Below, one piece after another: positions 9,127 through 16,898 of a stretch of 64,000 nt of DNA. Both the position numbers and the translations under genes were made by a program. Under the pieces are notes generated by a model. It did not search any database. It saw nothing but the letters and a program-made list of their open reading frames with translations, and was not told the DNA's origin. This DNA comes from Paenibacillus oleatilyticus. GTDB lineage: Bacteria > Bacillota > Bacilli > Paenibacillales > NBRC-103111. The stretch lies in NCBI RefSeq assembly GCF_018998565.1, contig NZ_JAHNZO010000027.1:1-64000 (forward strand). The letters run 5' to 3'. Positions within the stretch are counted from its first letter, which is position 1. Every line of letters begins with the position of its first letter.

Positions 9127-9873
9127 TTACTTCAACATCTTGCCCATCCGGCGGGCGGCCTCCATCAAGGCAGGCGCATGCTCCTTCATCTTCTTGAGCG
9201 TCAGCCGGTTGGCCGGCCCCGACACCGCGAGAGCGGCAACCAGCCGCTGGGCGCGGCCGAAGATCGGCGCCGCCACCGCCGCGGCGCCGGGTTCGCGCTC
9301 CTCGACGCTGGTGGCGTAGCCCAGCGTCTTCACTTCCTCCAGCTGCTGCAAATAAGCAGCTGGGGACACCGCCGTCGGCCATGACGGATCGCGCAGCAGC
9401 AGCTGCTGCTCGTCCGGATCGGCGAAGGCGACGAGGATCTTGCTCGACGCGCCGACGGACAGCGGCAGTCTGGCCCCGATCGGAGCGACCCGGCGGATCG
9501 CCTGGTTGCTCTGAACCGCCTGCACACGGACGCGCTCCATGCCGTCGCGCACGTACAGGCTGACGGTCTCGCCGACTTGATCGCGCAGCCGTTCCATCTC
9601 CGGCAGCACGATCAGCGCAGGATCGTCGCTGTGCGTCAAATTGGCGCTCAGTTCCCAGATGCGAAAGCCGAGTCGATACCGCTCCGAGGCCGGGTCGCGG
9701 ATGATGAAGCCTTTGCCTTCCAGCGAGGCCAGCAGCCGATGGACCGTGCTTTTGTGCAGCCCGACCCTTGCGGAAATTTCCGTTAAGTTCAAATCTTCCG
9801 CTTCCGTAAAGCAAAGCAATATATCCAGAGCCCGTTCGACAGCGCGAACGGTTAGTTTGCCATCTTCGACCAT
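9127..9873 (-). CDS. IclR family transcriptional regulator
   Basis: 248 aa. N-terminal winged helix: ALDILLCFTEAEDLNLTEI and VGLHKSTVHRLLASLEGKGF, then the C-terminal IclR effector domain with LRDQVGETVSLYVRD, RLPLSVGASSKILVAF and a Gly/Ala-rich region VEEREPGAAAVAAPIF. Such proteins bind small metabolites (pyruvate, glyoxylate, aromatic acids) and control neighbouring catabolic genes. Here no catabolic operon adjoins it, so its target is unknown. GGGGAGTGGG precedes the ATG. Confidence 0.9.
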   Translation of the reverse strand: MVEDGKLTVRAVERALDILLCFTEAEDLNLTEISARVGLHKSTVHRLLASLEGKGFIIRDPASERYRLGFRIWELSANLTHSDDPALIVLPEMERLRDQVGETVSLYVRDGMERVRVQAVQSNQAIRRVAPIGARLPLSVGASSKILVAFADPDEQQLLLRDPSWPTAVSPAAYLQQLEEVKTLGYATSVEEREPGAAAVAAPIFGRAQRLVAALAVSGPANRLTLKKMKEHAPALMEAARRMGKMLK

Positions 9874-10247
9874 ATTCCCACTCCCCGAAAATCCGTTTCA
9901 CTGGTTGAAATCTATTATAGCCGATTTCCATGCATTTTCCTATATGAAGGTCGTTCCTTCTTTAATAAAATATTGTTTTTCCAGTTGTTGTAACAACCGA
10001 TGTTACAGGGAGATTACAGAAAGTTTACATTTTTCGCGCAATATTGACGCCCGGCCATTCTCCCTATACTATAAAAATATAAGGATCTTACAAGCCTCGA
10101 ATTTTCGGATCTGACCGCAAATGTAACTCGCAAGTTTTTCCCTCCGATCGTTCGGATAAAAGCTGGCGTTTTCAAATCGTTATCAGGGCCGTATCCGACG
10201 TCATCCGCTAAAGGTAGTCATCTTAGTTTCAATGGGAGGGATCCGGC
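9874..10247. other. Intergenic region with divergent promoters
   Basis: 374 bp without a gene. A possible rightward promoter is TTGACG near 10042 with a weak TACTAT box 17 bp on, in an A/T-rich stretch ending ATAAAAATATAAGG. The left part must hold the IclR promoter but I see no clear consensus there. Confidence 0.35.
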
Positions 10248-11270
10248 ATGGAAACCAATTCTTATTCACCCGTACCTTTAAACACCACTACGGTTGAAAG
10301 CGCTATCAGACGTACTACCTTCCTCCGAAGGAACAGAGGTCTGCTTCTCGTTCTGCTGTCCGTTCTGCTTCTGCTGTTCAGCTTGACGATGGCCTTTCAC
10401 GCTTATATTGCCTGGACGCTGGTCCGGCCGCATATCGATCCGCTGCGCTCGAATCCCGCCGTCGCTTTCGGCGCCGCTTACGAGGACGTGCAGTTTCCTA
10501 GTCTGAATGCCTCCTCCAACCTGTCCGGCTGGTACATCCCGTCGAGCGCGGGAACGGCAGCGGCCCGGCAAACGGTTGTGTTCTCGCACGGCTACGGCGG
10601 GAACCGCGAAGAAATCTGGGTGCCCATCTACGACTTGGCTAAAGCAGCCCACGATATGGGCTACAACGTGCTGATGTTCGATTACGGCTACGTCCAGCCT
10701 CAATGGAATGTGACGGGCGGTTTGCGCGAATCGCAAGAGCTGCTGGGCGCCGTCCAGTACGCGAAAGACCGGGGAGCCGAAAAAGTGTTCGTCTGGGGCT
10801 TCTCGATGGGAGCCGGAACGGCTCTGCAGGCCGCGCTGCAAACGAAAGACATCGACGGCATGATTCTGGACAGCACCTTCGTGCTCGAACCGGAGACCCT
10901 GTACCATAACATGAAGCAAGCGGCGAATTTGCCGAAGTTTTCTCAAAGCCTTGTGCGTATGTTTTTCCCGCTGATCAATGGAGTCAGCTTGAACCAAGTG
11001 CCTTATGACACAGTGAAAGAGACGCAGTATTCGATGCCGATTTTCTTCATCCACGGCAAGAAAGATTTGCGGGCCCCGTACGAAATGGCGGAAGGTATCT
11101 TCCAGAAGCAAAAAACGGACTCCGGCTCCGCGTTGTGGCTGCTGGAGAACGACGGGCACGAGCTGATCTACCGCGCTCACAGCAAAAGCTATCTGCAGAT
11201 GACGACCGGTTTCCTCCGTACGTTGTCCTCCGCTCCGGCACAACCGTCGAAGTATAATAAAGCCAGGTAG
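10248..11270 (+). CDS. Membrane-anchored alpha/beta hydrolase
   Basis: 340 aa. Residues about 27-55 form one hydrophobic segment after a basic patch (RRNRGLLLVLLSVLLLLFSL), so the enzyme is likely anchored facing outward. The hydrolase core has VVFSHGYGGNREE (oxyanion region), the nucleophile elbow VWGFSMGAGTAL, an Asp in MILDSTF or FFIHGKKDLRAPYE, and the catalytic His in ENDGHEL. This order matches serine hydrolases of the YqkD/BEM46 type. Substrate unknown. GGGAGGG precedes the ATG. Confidence 0.88.
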   Translation: METNSYSPVPLNTTTVESAIRRTTFLRRNRGLLLVLLSVLLLLFSLTMAFHAYIAWTLVRPHIDPLRSNPAVAFGAAYEDVQFPSLNASSNLSGWYIPSSAGTAAARQTVVFSHGYGGNREEIWVPIYDLAKAAHDMGYNVLMFDYGYVQPQWNVTGGLRESQELLGAVQYAKDRGAEKVFVWGFSMGAGTALQAALQTKDIDGMILDSTFVLEPETLYHNMKQAANLPKFSQSLVRMFFPLINGVSLNQVPYDTVKETQYSMPIFFIHGKKDLRAPYEMAEGIFQKQKTDSGSALWLLENDGHELIYRAHSKSYLQMTTGFLRTLSSAPAQPSKYNKAR

Positions 11271-11369
11271 ACAAATAAAACATAGCTGTACCCCTCCCCG
11301 AATACAATGTTCCTGTAGCGTCCGGCAGCGAAAGCCGGATGAAGCAGAACGACGGGGAGGTTTTTGCGT

Positions 11370-12620
11370 ATGCTGTACGTTTACGGTTCCCTAATGCCGC
11401 TCAGGGTTTTGGAGGAAATTCGGTTCTGGAAAATGCAGGAGAGAGAACACACGGTCGTCATCCGCGAACTGGTTCCAACGCTCGAACCGGAGTACGCCGC
11501 ACTGCTGCAGCAATGGGAAGGCGTCCTTGCGCAGACGGAATCCGCCAGCCAGCAATGGATCGAAGCCGTGCTGCGGGCCAAGCATCCGGTCAGTCCGTAT
11601 ATCATCGACAAAGTTAACGAACTGCTCTATGCGTCCATTGCCCAATCGAATGAATTTATCCGGCATTTGTTTCTCATTCTGGAACGAAGCCGTCCGGTTC
11701 GGGCGAATCCGGTCGTCCAAACCGTGTTCTTGCACATCATACGCGAATCCGAATATTTTCTCGGCGTTCTGCATGCGGTCCAAAGCTCGCCTGAAGGAGT
11801 TGAAGAGTTTCGCGCCGAGGATGCAGGTGATGCAACGGATACGCCCACAGTGAACCATGCCCCGGACGAGGAGCAAGCGCACATCCACTTATGGCGCAGC
11901 GAAAGCGAGCCGGCTCCCATTGACCTAAACCAGCTCACGGCGACGCAGGAAGGCATGTGGTCCGGAGAACGGCCCCAATCACCCCACTTAAGGCCCGTAC
12001 CGATCGGAGGCCACAAGCTGCCTCCTCTGCCCTATGCCTACAATGCGCTCGAGCCGTATATCGATGCGGAAACGATGCGGCTGCATCATGACAAGCACCA
12101 TAAAAGCTATGTGGATGGGCTAAATAAGGCCGAGAACATGCTTGCGCGTGCGAGGGAAACGGGCGACTTTTCGCTGGTTACGCATTGGGAAAGGGAAGCG
12201 GCGTTCAACGGAGCGGGACACTACCTCCATACGATTTTTTGGAACGTGATGAAGCCGGGTGGCGGTGGAAAAGCAACGGGACCCATCGCGGCGGAGATTA
12301 AAAAGTCGTTCGGCTCGTACGAAGGATTTCGCAAGCAATTCAGCGCAGCGGCGGAGAAAGTGGAAGGCGGCGGCTGGGCCATTCTGGTCTGGGGTCCGCG
12401 CAGCCACCGGCTGGAAATTTTGCAGGCGGAAAAGCATCAAAACTTGTCGCAATGGGACGTCATTCCACTCCTCGTGCTGGATGTATGGGAGCACTCGTAT
12501 TACCTCAAATATAAGAACGAACGGCCCAAATACATTGAAGCTTGGTGGAATACGGTGAATTGGGATCATGTTAACGAACGGTTCGCGGCTGCCCGTCATT
12601 TGATGTGGCTGCCTTATTGA
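11370..12620 (+). CDS. DUF2935-superoxide dismutase fusion
   Basis: 416 aa. Residues 8-130 form a helical DUF2935-like domain (EIRFWKMQEREHTVVIRELV and later ESEYFLGVLHAV). A Pro/Ser-rich linker follows, then from about 205 a complete Fe/Mn superoxide dismutase: LPPLPYAYNALEPYID, HHDKHHKSYVDGL, GHYLHTIFWNVM and LDVWEHSYYLKYKNERP. All four metal ligands (His, His, Asp, His) are kept. B. subtilis SodF is also a SOD with an N-terminal extension, but its extension differs as far as I recall. ATG chosen because GGGGAGG lies nine bases upstream. A separate normal sodA is 12 kb away, so this is a second, probably specialised enzyme. Confidence 0.88.
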   Translation: MLYVYGSLMPLRVLEEIRFWKMQEREHTVVIRELVPTLEPEYAALLQQWEGVLAQTESASQQWIEAVLRAKHPVSPYIIDKVNELLYASIAQSNEFIRHLFLILERSRPVRANPVVQTVFLHIIRESEYFLGVLHAVQSSPEGVEEFRAEDAGDATDTPTVNHAPDEEQAHIHLWRSESEPAPIDLNQLTATQEGMWSGERPQSPHLRPVPIGGHKLPPLPYAYNALEPYIDAETMRLHHDKHHKSYVDGLNKAENMLARARETGDFSLVTHWEREAAFNGAGHYLHTIFWNVMKPGGGGKATGPIAAEIKKSFGSYEGFRKQFSAAAEKVEGGGWAILVWGPRSHRLEILQAEKHQNLSQWDVIPLLVLDVWEHSYYLKYKNERPKYIEAWWNTVNWDHVNERFAAARHLMWLPY

Positions 12621-12632
12621 AAAATCATAACG

Positions 12633-12710
12633 AATCCCCGGCTGACAGAAATCCGGTCCGCATGCGAAGTCAAAGACAAAGCAGTTGCGGGCCGCATCGG
12701 TCCGGGGATT
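12633..12710. other. Long-range stem between convergent genes
   Basis: AATCCCCGG (12633-12641) and CCGGGGATT (12702-12710) are perfectly complementary and enclose 60 bases that themselves contain CGCATGCG and CCGCATCGG. No T-run follows on either strand, so it is not a standard terminator. Confidence 0.35.
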
Positions 12711-12746
12711 GCTGCATTTATGCAGGGACATTTATTGTCGAAGGGC

Positions 12747-13175
12747 TTATCCCGCGATGGAAGTGGTGCGGTCCTGCTTACCGGAACCCAGCATCGAGAT
12801 GAGCCAAGGAATGAAGACCAGCGGATACAGCATCAAGTAGGCATTAGGAAGCCACCATGCCGGATCGAATTCGCCGCGAACGGCCCAGAACGAAATGGCC
12901 AGCAGTCCGGAGCTGAATGTTAAAATAAGCGAGATCAGCGACCAGCCGATCCACGTGCTCCGGCCTTTTCCATGCAAATACAGGCTGTATAGACCGGTGA
13001 GGGAGATAAACAGATCAATAGGCATAAACGACCAGTTCCATGCCACCAGAATCGGGTTGGTGTAGTCGTTATACAGCCATTCCGGAGGGATAAGCTTCAG
13101 GGCAGTAATTCCCCAATACAACAAAAATCCGATATCAGTGATCCAAAATAACGCTCTTAGCGCCTTAAGCCGCAT
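12747..13175 (-). CDS. DUF5360 (YvaD-like) membrane protein
   Basis: 142 aa with four hydrophobic segments: LFWITDIGFLLYWGITAL, FMPIDLFISLTGLYSLYL, WSLISLILTFSSGLLAI and YLMLYPLVFIPWLISML. Its neighbours upstream are an SMR transporter and a TetR regulator, the same order as B. subtilis yvaF-yvaE-yvaD, which supports the YvaD/DUF5360 call. Function unknown; a role beside the SMR pump is inferred from this conserved trio. Ends in basic KQDR tail. Confidence 0.78.
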   Translation of the reverse strand: MRLKALRALFWITDIGFLLYWGITALKLIPPEWLYNDYTNPILVAWNWSFMPIDLFISLTGLYSLYLHGKGRSTWIGWSLISLILTFSSGLLAISFWAVRGEFDPAWWLPNAYLMLYPLVFIPWLISMLGSGKQDRTTSIAG

Positions 13176-13200
13176 TTTTATCCCCTTTTCCCATGGCTAT

Positions 13201-13584
13201 TTAATCCTGTATCTGCTGCTTTGACGCGGGAGCACTTTCCGACGGAGCACTGGCCGAGCTTCCGTGAGCCCCTCCGCCCAAGTTCAGTCCGATGACGCCG
13301 AGTATGATCAGAGCGATAGAACCGGCTTTTAACAGCGACATGGACTCGTTAAAATACAAATACCCGATCACCGCAATAACCGCCGTCCCGAGACCCGACC
13401 ATATCGCGTAGGCGACGCTCACATCAATTTGCTTCAGGGAAAAATTGAGCGCGGTAAACGCCAGCAAGTAAAAGACGACCATGAGGATCGAAGGTGTCAG
13501 CCGCGTAAAGCCTTGTGAAAATTTCATCGAAATCGTTCCGGCAATTTCGAGGGCAATGGCAGCCCCCAAATAGAACCAATACAT
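13201..13584 (-). CDS. Small multidrug resistance (SMR) family transporter
   Basis: 127 aa, four TM helices. Helix 1 YWFYLGAAIALEIAGTISMK contains the essential membrane Glu14-type residue; helix 3 holds YAIWSGLGTAVIAVIGYLYF and helix 4 SIALIILGVIGLNLGG. These are marks of SugE/EmrE-type proton-coupled drug or guanidinium exporters, which work as dimers. A Ser/Ala/Pro tail is longer than usual. Sits 23 bp downstream of the TetR gene and 25 bp before the DUF5360 gene: one operon. Confidence 0.92.
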   Translation of the reverse strand: MYWFYLGAAIALEIAGTISMKFSQGFTRLTPSILMVVFYLLAFTALNFSLKQIDVSVAYAIWSGLGTAVIAVIGYLYFNESMSLLKAGSIALIILGVIGLNLGGGAHGSSASAPSESAPASKQQIQD

Positions 13585-13607
13585 CTACACACCATTCCTT
13601 TTTATAT

Positions 13608-14186
13608 TTATTGCTCGATCTCCTGACCCGGATCTTCCGGAATTAATCCTTGCACAAAAACGTCGGCCATCGTTCGGACCGCCCCCGCTAGCGTACAATC
13701 CGTATTCATTAAAAAATCAGCGTCAAATAGGGAAACGGACGCTCCCTTCATCAGTTGGATGATCGTCGGCACATGAACGGGCCGAAATTGTCCGGCCGCA
13801 ACGCCCTCCTCAATAATCGTCCTGACGGTTCCCCACTCTTCCTGAAGCAGCCTGTCGACTTTTAACCACTCGTCTGGAGCGAACCGCTTAAGGTCCGATA
13901 GCAACCGATGGTCGCCAAGCTGCAGCCCCTTGGGAAGAATCGTTAAAATCGCGCTCAGCTTCTGGGCGCAGGACAAGCTTTCGTCCCGGTAAATGCCTTG
14001 CTCGGTTCGCTTTACCTCCGAGACCGCCTCATCGACGAGCGTGCCGACGATATGCTCTTTGGATTCGAAGTGCTCGTAAATCGTACGCTTGCTGGTGCCC
14101 AGCTCGGCGGCCAAATCCGATATCGTAAATTTCAACCCCTTCCGCTTCATCAGCTCCATGGCGGCTTGCAGCAAACGTTCGCGCAC
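13608..14186 (-). CDS. TetR/AcrR family repressor of the SMR cassette
   Basis: 192 aa. N-terminal helix-turn-helix: FTISDLAAELGTSKRTIYEHFESKEHIV. The C-terminal ligand domain is helical with a final MADVFVQGLIP. GTG start preceded by AGGAAGAGGG. By position it most likely represses its own operon with the SMR pump; YvaF of B. subtilis is the counterpart. The region just upstream carries GGTAC...GTACC (14227-14252), a possible operator half-pair. Confidence 0.88.
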   Translation of the reverse strand: MRERLLQAAMELMKRKGLKFTISDLAAELGTSKRTIYEHFESKEHIVGTLVDEAVSEVKRTEQGIYRDESLSCAQKLSAILTILPKGLQLGDHRLLSDLKRFAPDEWLKVDRLLQEEWGTVRTIIEEGVAAGQFRPVHVPTIIQLMKGASVSLFDADFLMNTDCTLAGAVRTMADVFVQGLIPEDPGQEIEQ

Positions 14187-14320
14187 AGGCGATCCCTCTT
14201 CCTTAAGTTAGTCAATCGTTCCAATTGGTACCGGATTATTTTTGTCAGTACCACAATGAGTAAAGTATACTTTTCTCAACATCGTTCGTCAACGGTTCGT
14301 CTCCTGCTCTTCTCTTGCCG

Positions 14321-14352
14321 AAAAAAGAAAAAGACGCAGGTCTCCCTGCATC
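14321..14352 (-). terminator. Terminator of folE
   Basis: GACGCAGG/CCTGCATC stem (14333-14340 with 14345-14352, one G-U), TCTC loop, and a T-rich run on the minus strand. Confidence 0.8.
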
Positions 14353-14364
14353 TTCTTCGTTAAT

Positions 14365-14955
14365 TCAGTCTTTGATAAGCGATAAAAACTCCGAGCGTGA
14401 AGCCGCATCCGTACGGAACAGTCCGCGAACGGCGGAGGTCACGGTTTTGCTGCCCGGCTTCTTGACGCCACGTGCGCACATGCACAGATGCTCGCCCTCG
14501 ACGACGACCATGCAGCCGTGCGGCTCAAGCTCCGTCTCGATGATGTCGGCGATTTCCGACGTAATCCGCTCCTGCACTTGGAGGCGGCGGGTGACCGCTT
14601 CGACCAAGCGGGCGAACTTGCTCAGCCCGGCAATTTTACCGCTTGGAATGTATCCGATATGGATTTTGCCGAAAAACGGCGCCATGTGATGCTCACACTG
14701 ACTGTAGTAGACGATATCCTTCACAATGACGAGCTCTTCATGCTTCTCGTCGAAGGCAACGCCTAAAATTTCCTTCACGTCTGCGTCATAACCTGCAAAA
14801 ATTTCTTCATACATCCGGGTTACCCGCGCAGGTGTGTCAAGCAGACCTTCCCGGTCCGGATCTTCGCCGATCAAGCGCAAAATCTCCCGGATATGATGCT
14901 CGACTCGTTCCCGGTTGTCGGCAACTCGGCTGTTTTTGTATTCTTTGGCCGGCAT
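14365..14955 (-). CDS. folE: GTP cyclohydrolase I FolE
   Basis: 196 aa zinc enzyme that opens the GTP ring to form 7,8-dihydroneopterin triphosphate, the first step of folate synthesis and also a source for queuosine. Zinc ligands are the Cys and His in YSQCEHHMAPFFGK and the Cys in GEHLCMCARGVKK. Also DTPARVTRMYEE and SKFARLVEAVTRRLQVQERIT. Forms a toroidal decamer in relatives. AGGAGG precedes the ATG; own terminator. The queuosine gene queG lies 2 kb away but on a separate transcript. Confidence 0.97.
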   Translation of the reverse strand: MPAKEYKNSRVADNRERVEHHIREILRLIGEDPDREGLLDTPARVTRMYEEIFAGYDADVKEILGVAFDEKHEELVIVKDIVYYSQCEHHMAPFFGKIHIGYIPSGKIAGLSKFARLVEAVTRRLQVQERITSEIADIIETELEPHGCMVVVEGEHLCMCARGVKKPGSKTVTSAVRGLFRTDAASRSEFLSLIKD

Positions 14956-15002
14956 GGGTTATCCTCCTCCTGAATTCGTCCGGAGTTTCCGTTCCAATAT
15001 AG

Positions 15003-15035
15003 AAAGAAAAGCCCGCGACCAGGCTTTTCGGGCTT
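15003..15035 (-). terminator. Terminator of yneF
   Basis: AAGCCCG (15009-15015) pairs with CGGGCTT (15029-15035). The stem overlaps the end of the stop codon and is followed by a T-rich run on the minus strand. Confidence 0.75.
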
Positions 15036-15249
15036 ACGGACGAAACTTTTGTTTCTTCATCATAGTTTGCATTTTTTGCATCTGCTGCTTGTTCAAGTTG
15101 TACCCCATTTGCTTGGCCATCTGCTGCAGCATGTCCGGATTGCTCTGCATTTTTTCAATCTGCTTGCGCAAGTACTGCACGCCGATAAAAAATCCGGCCG
15201 CGCCTCCGGCAATGAGGGCGATAACCGCGGTAATGACGTAACCCCACAT
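15034..15249 (-). CDS. yneF: YneF family (UPF0154) membrane protein
   Basis: 71 aa. One N-terminal TM helix (VITAVIALIAGGAAGFFIGV) followed by a basic helical tail rich in Gln/Met/Lys with NPDMLQQMAKQMGY, the family signature. Widespread in Bacillales and of unknown function. GAGGTGA before the ATG. 81 bp downstream of the HD-GYP gene and in the same direction. Confidence 0.88.
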   Translation of the reverse strand: MWGYVITAVIALIAGGAAGFFIGVQYLRKQIEKMQSNPDMLQQMAKQMGYNLNKQQMQKMQTMMKKQKFRP

Positions 15250-15330
15250 AATCGTACCTTCACCTCAAACGATGGATGTCATTTCTTCATCATAGCATGT
15301 CAAAGCCTCGGTTACAAACACCAATTTCCT

Positions 15331-16359
15331 CTACATCAGGACACTTTCGATAAATACGGTCGTCTGCTTGGCCAGATCGACTTCCTTGACTTCCATATCG
15401 TCTCCGCCGCCCTTGACCACGCGGATGACCGGCCGGCCCGGCAGCCCCCGGTGCTGACCGACCACGACGCCGGTTTCCCGGGTGGACAGCTTGACCGACG
15501 TACCTGTCGGATAAACCGACACCGTACGCAAAAACTGGATCACGATCTCCCGGTCCAGCTTCTCGCCCGCCAGCACCATCATGCGCTCGCACGCATCGTG
15601 CGGCAGCATCCGCCGGCCTTCGGACAAATCGAACAGCAGGTTGTCATAGGTATCCGCCACGGCAACGATGCGCGCGTACAGATGAATTTCATCGCCCGGC
15701 AGCTGACGCGGCATGCCTTGTCCGTCCATCGTCTCGTGGTGTTGAAAAGCGACGTGCGCAATCAGCAAGCTGAGCTCCCGCTTATGCTTCAATACTTCAA
15801 AGCCGCGCCATGTATGATGCTTTCGCGGATCGCCGCTTTCATCGTCCGTCACGAGCTCAAGCTTGCCAACATCGTGCAGCAGAGCGCCGATCGCCAGTTC
15901 CTTCAGTTGCGTCGTCGACAGCCCCATGTTGATGCCGATCAGGGTGGACATCATGCAAACGTTGATCGCATGCACGTACATTTCGTTGTCGTGCGTCCGG
16001 ATATCCGACAGTTGCACCAGCACTTCTTTGTTTCTCATAATTTCGTCCAGCAGCGTATCGATGCTTGCCCCGACATGCTTCATGTTGAAATCTTTCCCGG
16101 ACCGGATCGAATCGAACGTCTCCCCCATCCGCTGCATCACGGCCCGCTTCGTCTCCTCCGAGACGAGGTCGGCCAGCTCGATATCGTCAAACTGCTGGTC
16201 TTTGATATAAATCATCGTCACGCCGATCCGCTTCAGCGTCGTGATCATGAATACGGTTAGCTGCACCCCTTCGGATAGCAGCACCGCCCCGTTCGCGGAA
16301 AAAATCGTCCGTCCCAAATATTGCCCGGACTCGACGTTCTCGATATGTACGTATCTCAC
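15331..16359 (-). CDS. HD-GYP-type phosphodiesterase
   Basis: 342 aa. A divergent N-terminal 110 residues are followed by an HD-GYP domain: LLHDVGK with the HD metal pair, AHVAFQHHETMDGQGM, then ARIVAVADTYDNL. Such domains hydrolyse c-di-GMP. The signature HHExxDGxGYP here reads HHETMDGQGMP, so the Tyr of GYP is Met; metal ligands are kept. GTG start after AAAGGGG; its first bases overlap the ogt stop by four, so the two are translationally coupled. The C-terminal 70 residues are an added beta-rich tail. Confidence 0.87.
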   Translation of the reverse strand: MRYVHIENVESGQYLGRTIFSANGAVLLSEGVQLTVFMITTLKRIGVTMIYIKDQQFDDIELADLVSEETKRAVMQRMGETFDSIRSGKDFNMKHVGASIDTLLDEIMRNKEVLVQLSDIRTHDNEMYVHAINVCMMSTLIGINMGLSTTQLKELAIGALLHDVGKLELVTDDESGDPRKHHTWRGFEVLKHKRELSLLIAHVAFQHHETMDGQGMPRQLPGDEIHLYARIVAVADTYDNLLFDLSEGRRMLPHDACERMMVLAGEKLDREIVIQFLRTVSVYPTGTSVKLSTRETGVVVGQHRGLPGRPVIRVVKGGGDDMEVKEVDLAKQTTVFIESVLM

Positions 16360-16898
16360 GCTAGGGCCCCTTTCCCCGAAAAGCCTTCATGCTGAAGCAA
16401 AAACGTCTTGATGTGCAGTCCGCCGCCGTAGCCGACCATCGCGCCGCTTGCGCCGATCACGCGGTGACAGGGCACGATAATCGGGACCGGATTGCGGTTG
16501 TTCGCTCCCCCTACGGCGCGCACCGCTTTAGGCGAACCGATCCGGACGGCAACGTCTTTATACGACCAGACCTCGCCGAACGGAATATCGGTCAACGCCT
16601 TCCATACTTGGACTTGGAATGGAGTGCCGCGCAAATCCAGAGGCAGGTCGAACGTTCGTCTCGCACCGGCAAAATAAGCCTGCAGTTGCTTCACCACCTC
16701 GGATAGCGCCCCGGGGTCCCTTATCCAGTCGCCCGTGCCGAACCGCTGCTCGGACCAAGCGCGAAGCTTCGGTTCGACATCGGCAAACGCGCCGAATTCG
16801 ATCTGGCACAAGCCGCCTTGCGGCTCCGCATTCCAGCCTAGCGTCAATACGCCGATCGGTGAATCGATTTCATCGTATCGGATCGCCATCCTGCTCAT
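16356..16898 (-). CDS. ogt: Methylated-DNA--protein-cysteine methyltransferase
   Basis: About 180 aa. Suicide enzyme that moves methyl groups from O6-methylguanine to its own Cys. Active site IIVPCHRVIGASG; DNA-binding helix region PFGEVWSYKDVAVRIGSPKAVRAVG; N-terminal MAIRYDEIDSPIGVLTLGW. Start uncertain: ATG at 16898 or 16889; both overlap the end of queG by 20-29 bases. Part of the coupled cluster ntdP-lepB-queG-ogt-HD-GYP. The frame is open further upstream, but that part lies inside queG and is not needed. Confidence 0.92.
   Translation of the reverse strand: MSRMAIRYDEIDSPIGVLTLGWNAEPQGGLCQIEFGAFADVEPKLRAWSEQRFGTGDWIRDPGALSEVVKQLQAYFAGARRTFDLPLDLRGTPFQVQVWKALTDIPFGEVWSYKDVAVRIGSPKAVRAVGGANNRNPVPIIVPCHRVIGASGAMVGYGGGLHIKTFLLQHEGFSGKGALA

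Noticed and set aside
12633..12710. Stem AATCCCCGG/CCGGGGATT as a terminator for the SOD fusion gene
   Set aside because: The loop is 60 bases and no T-run follows on either strand; listed only as a possible structure.
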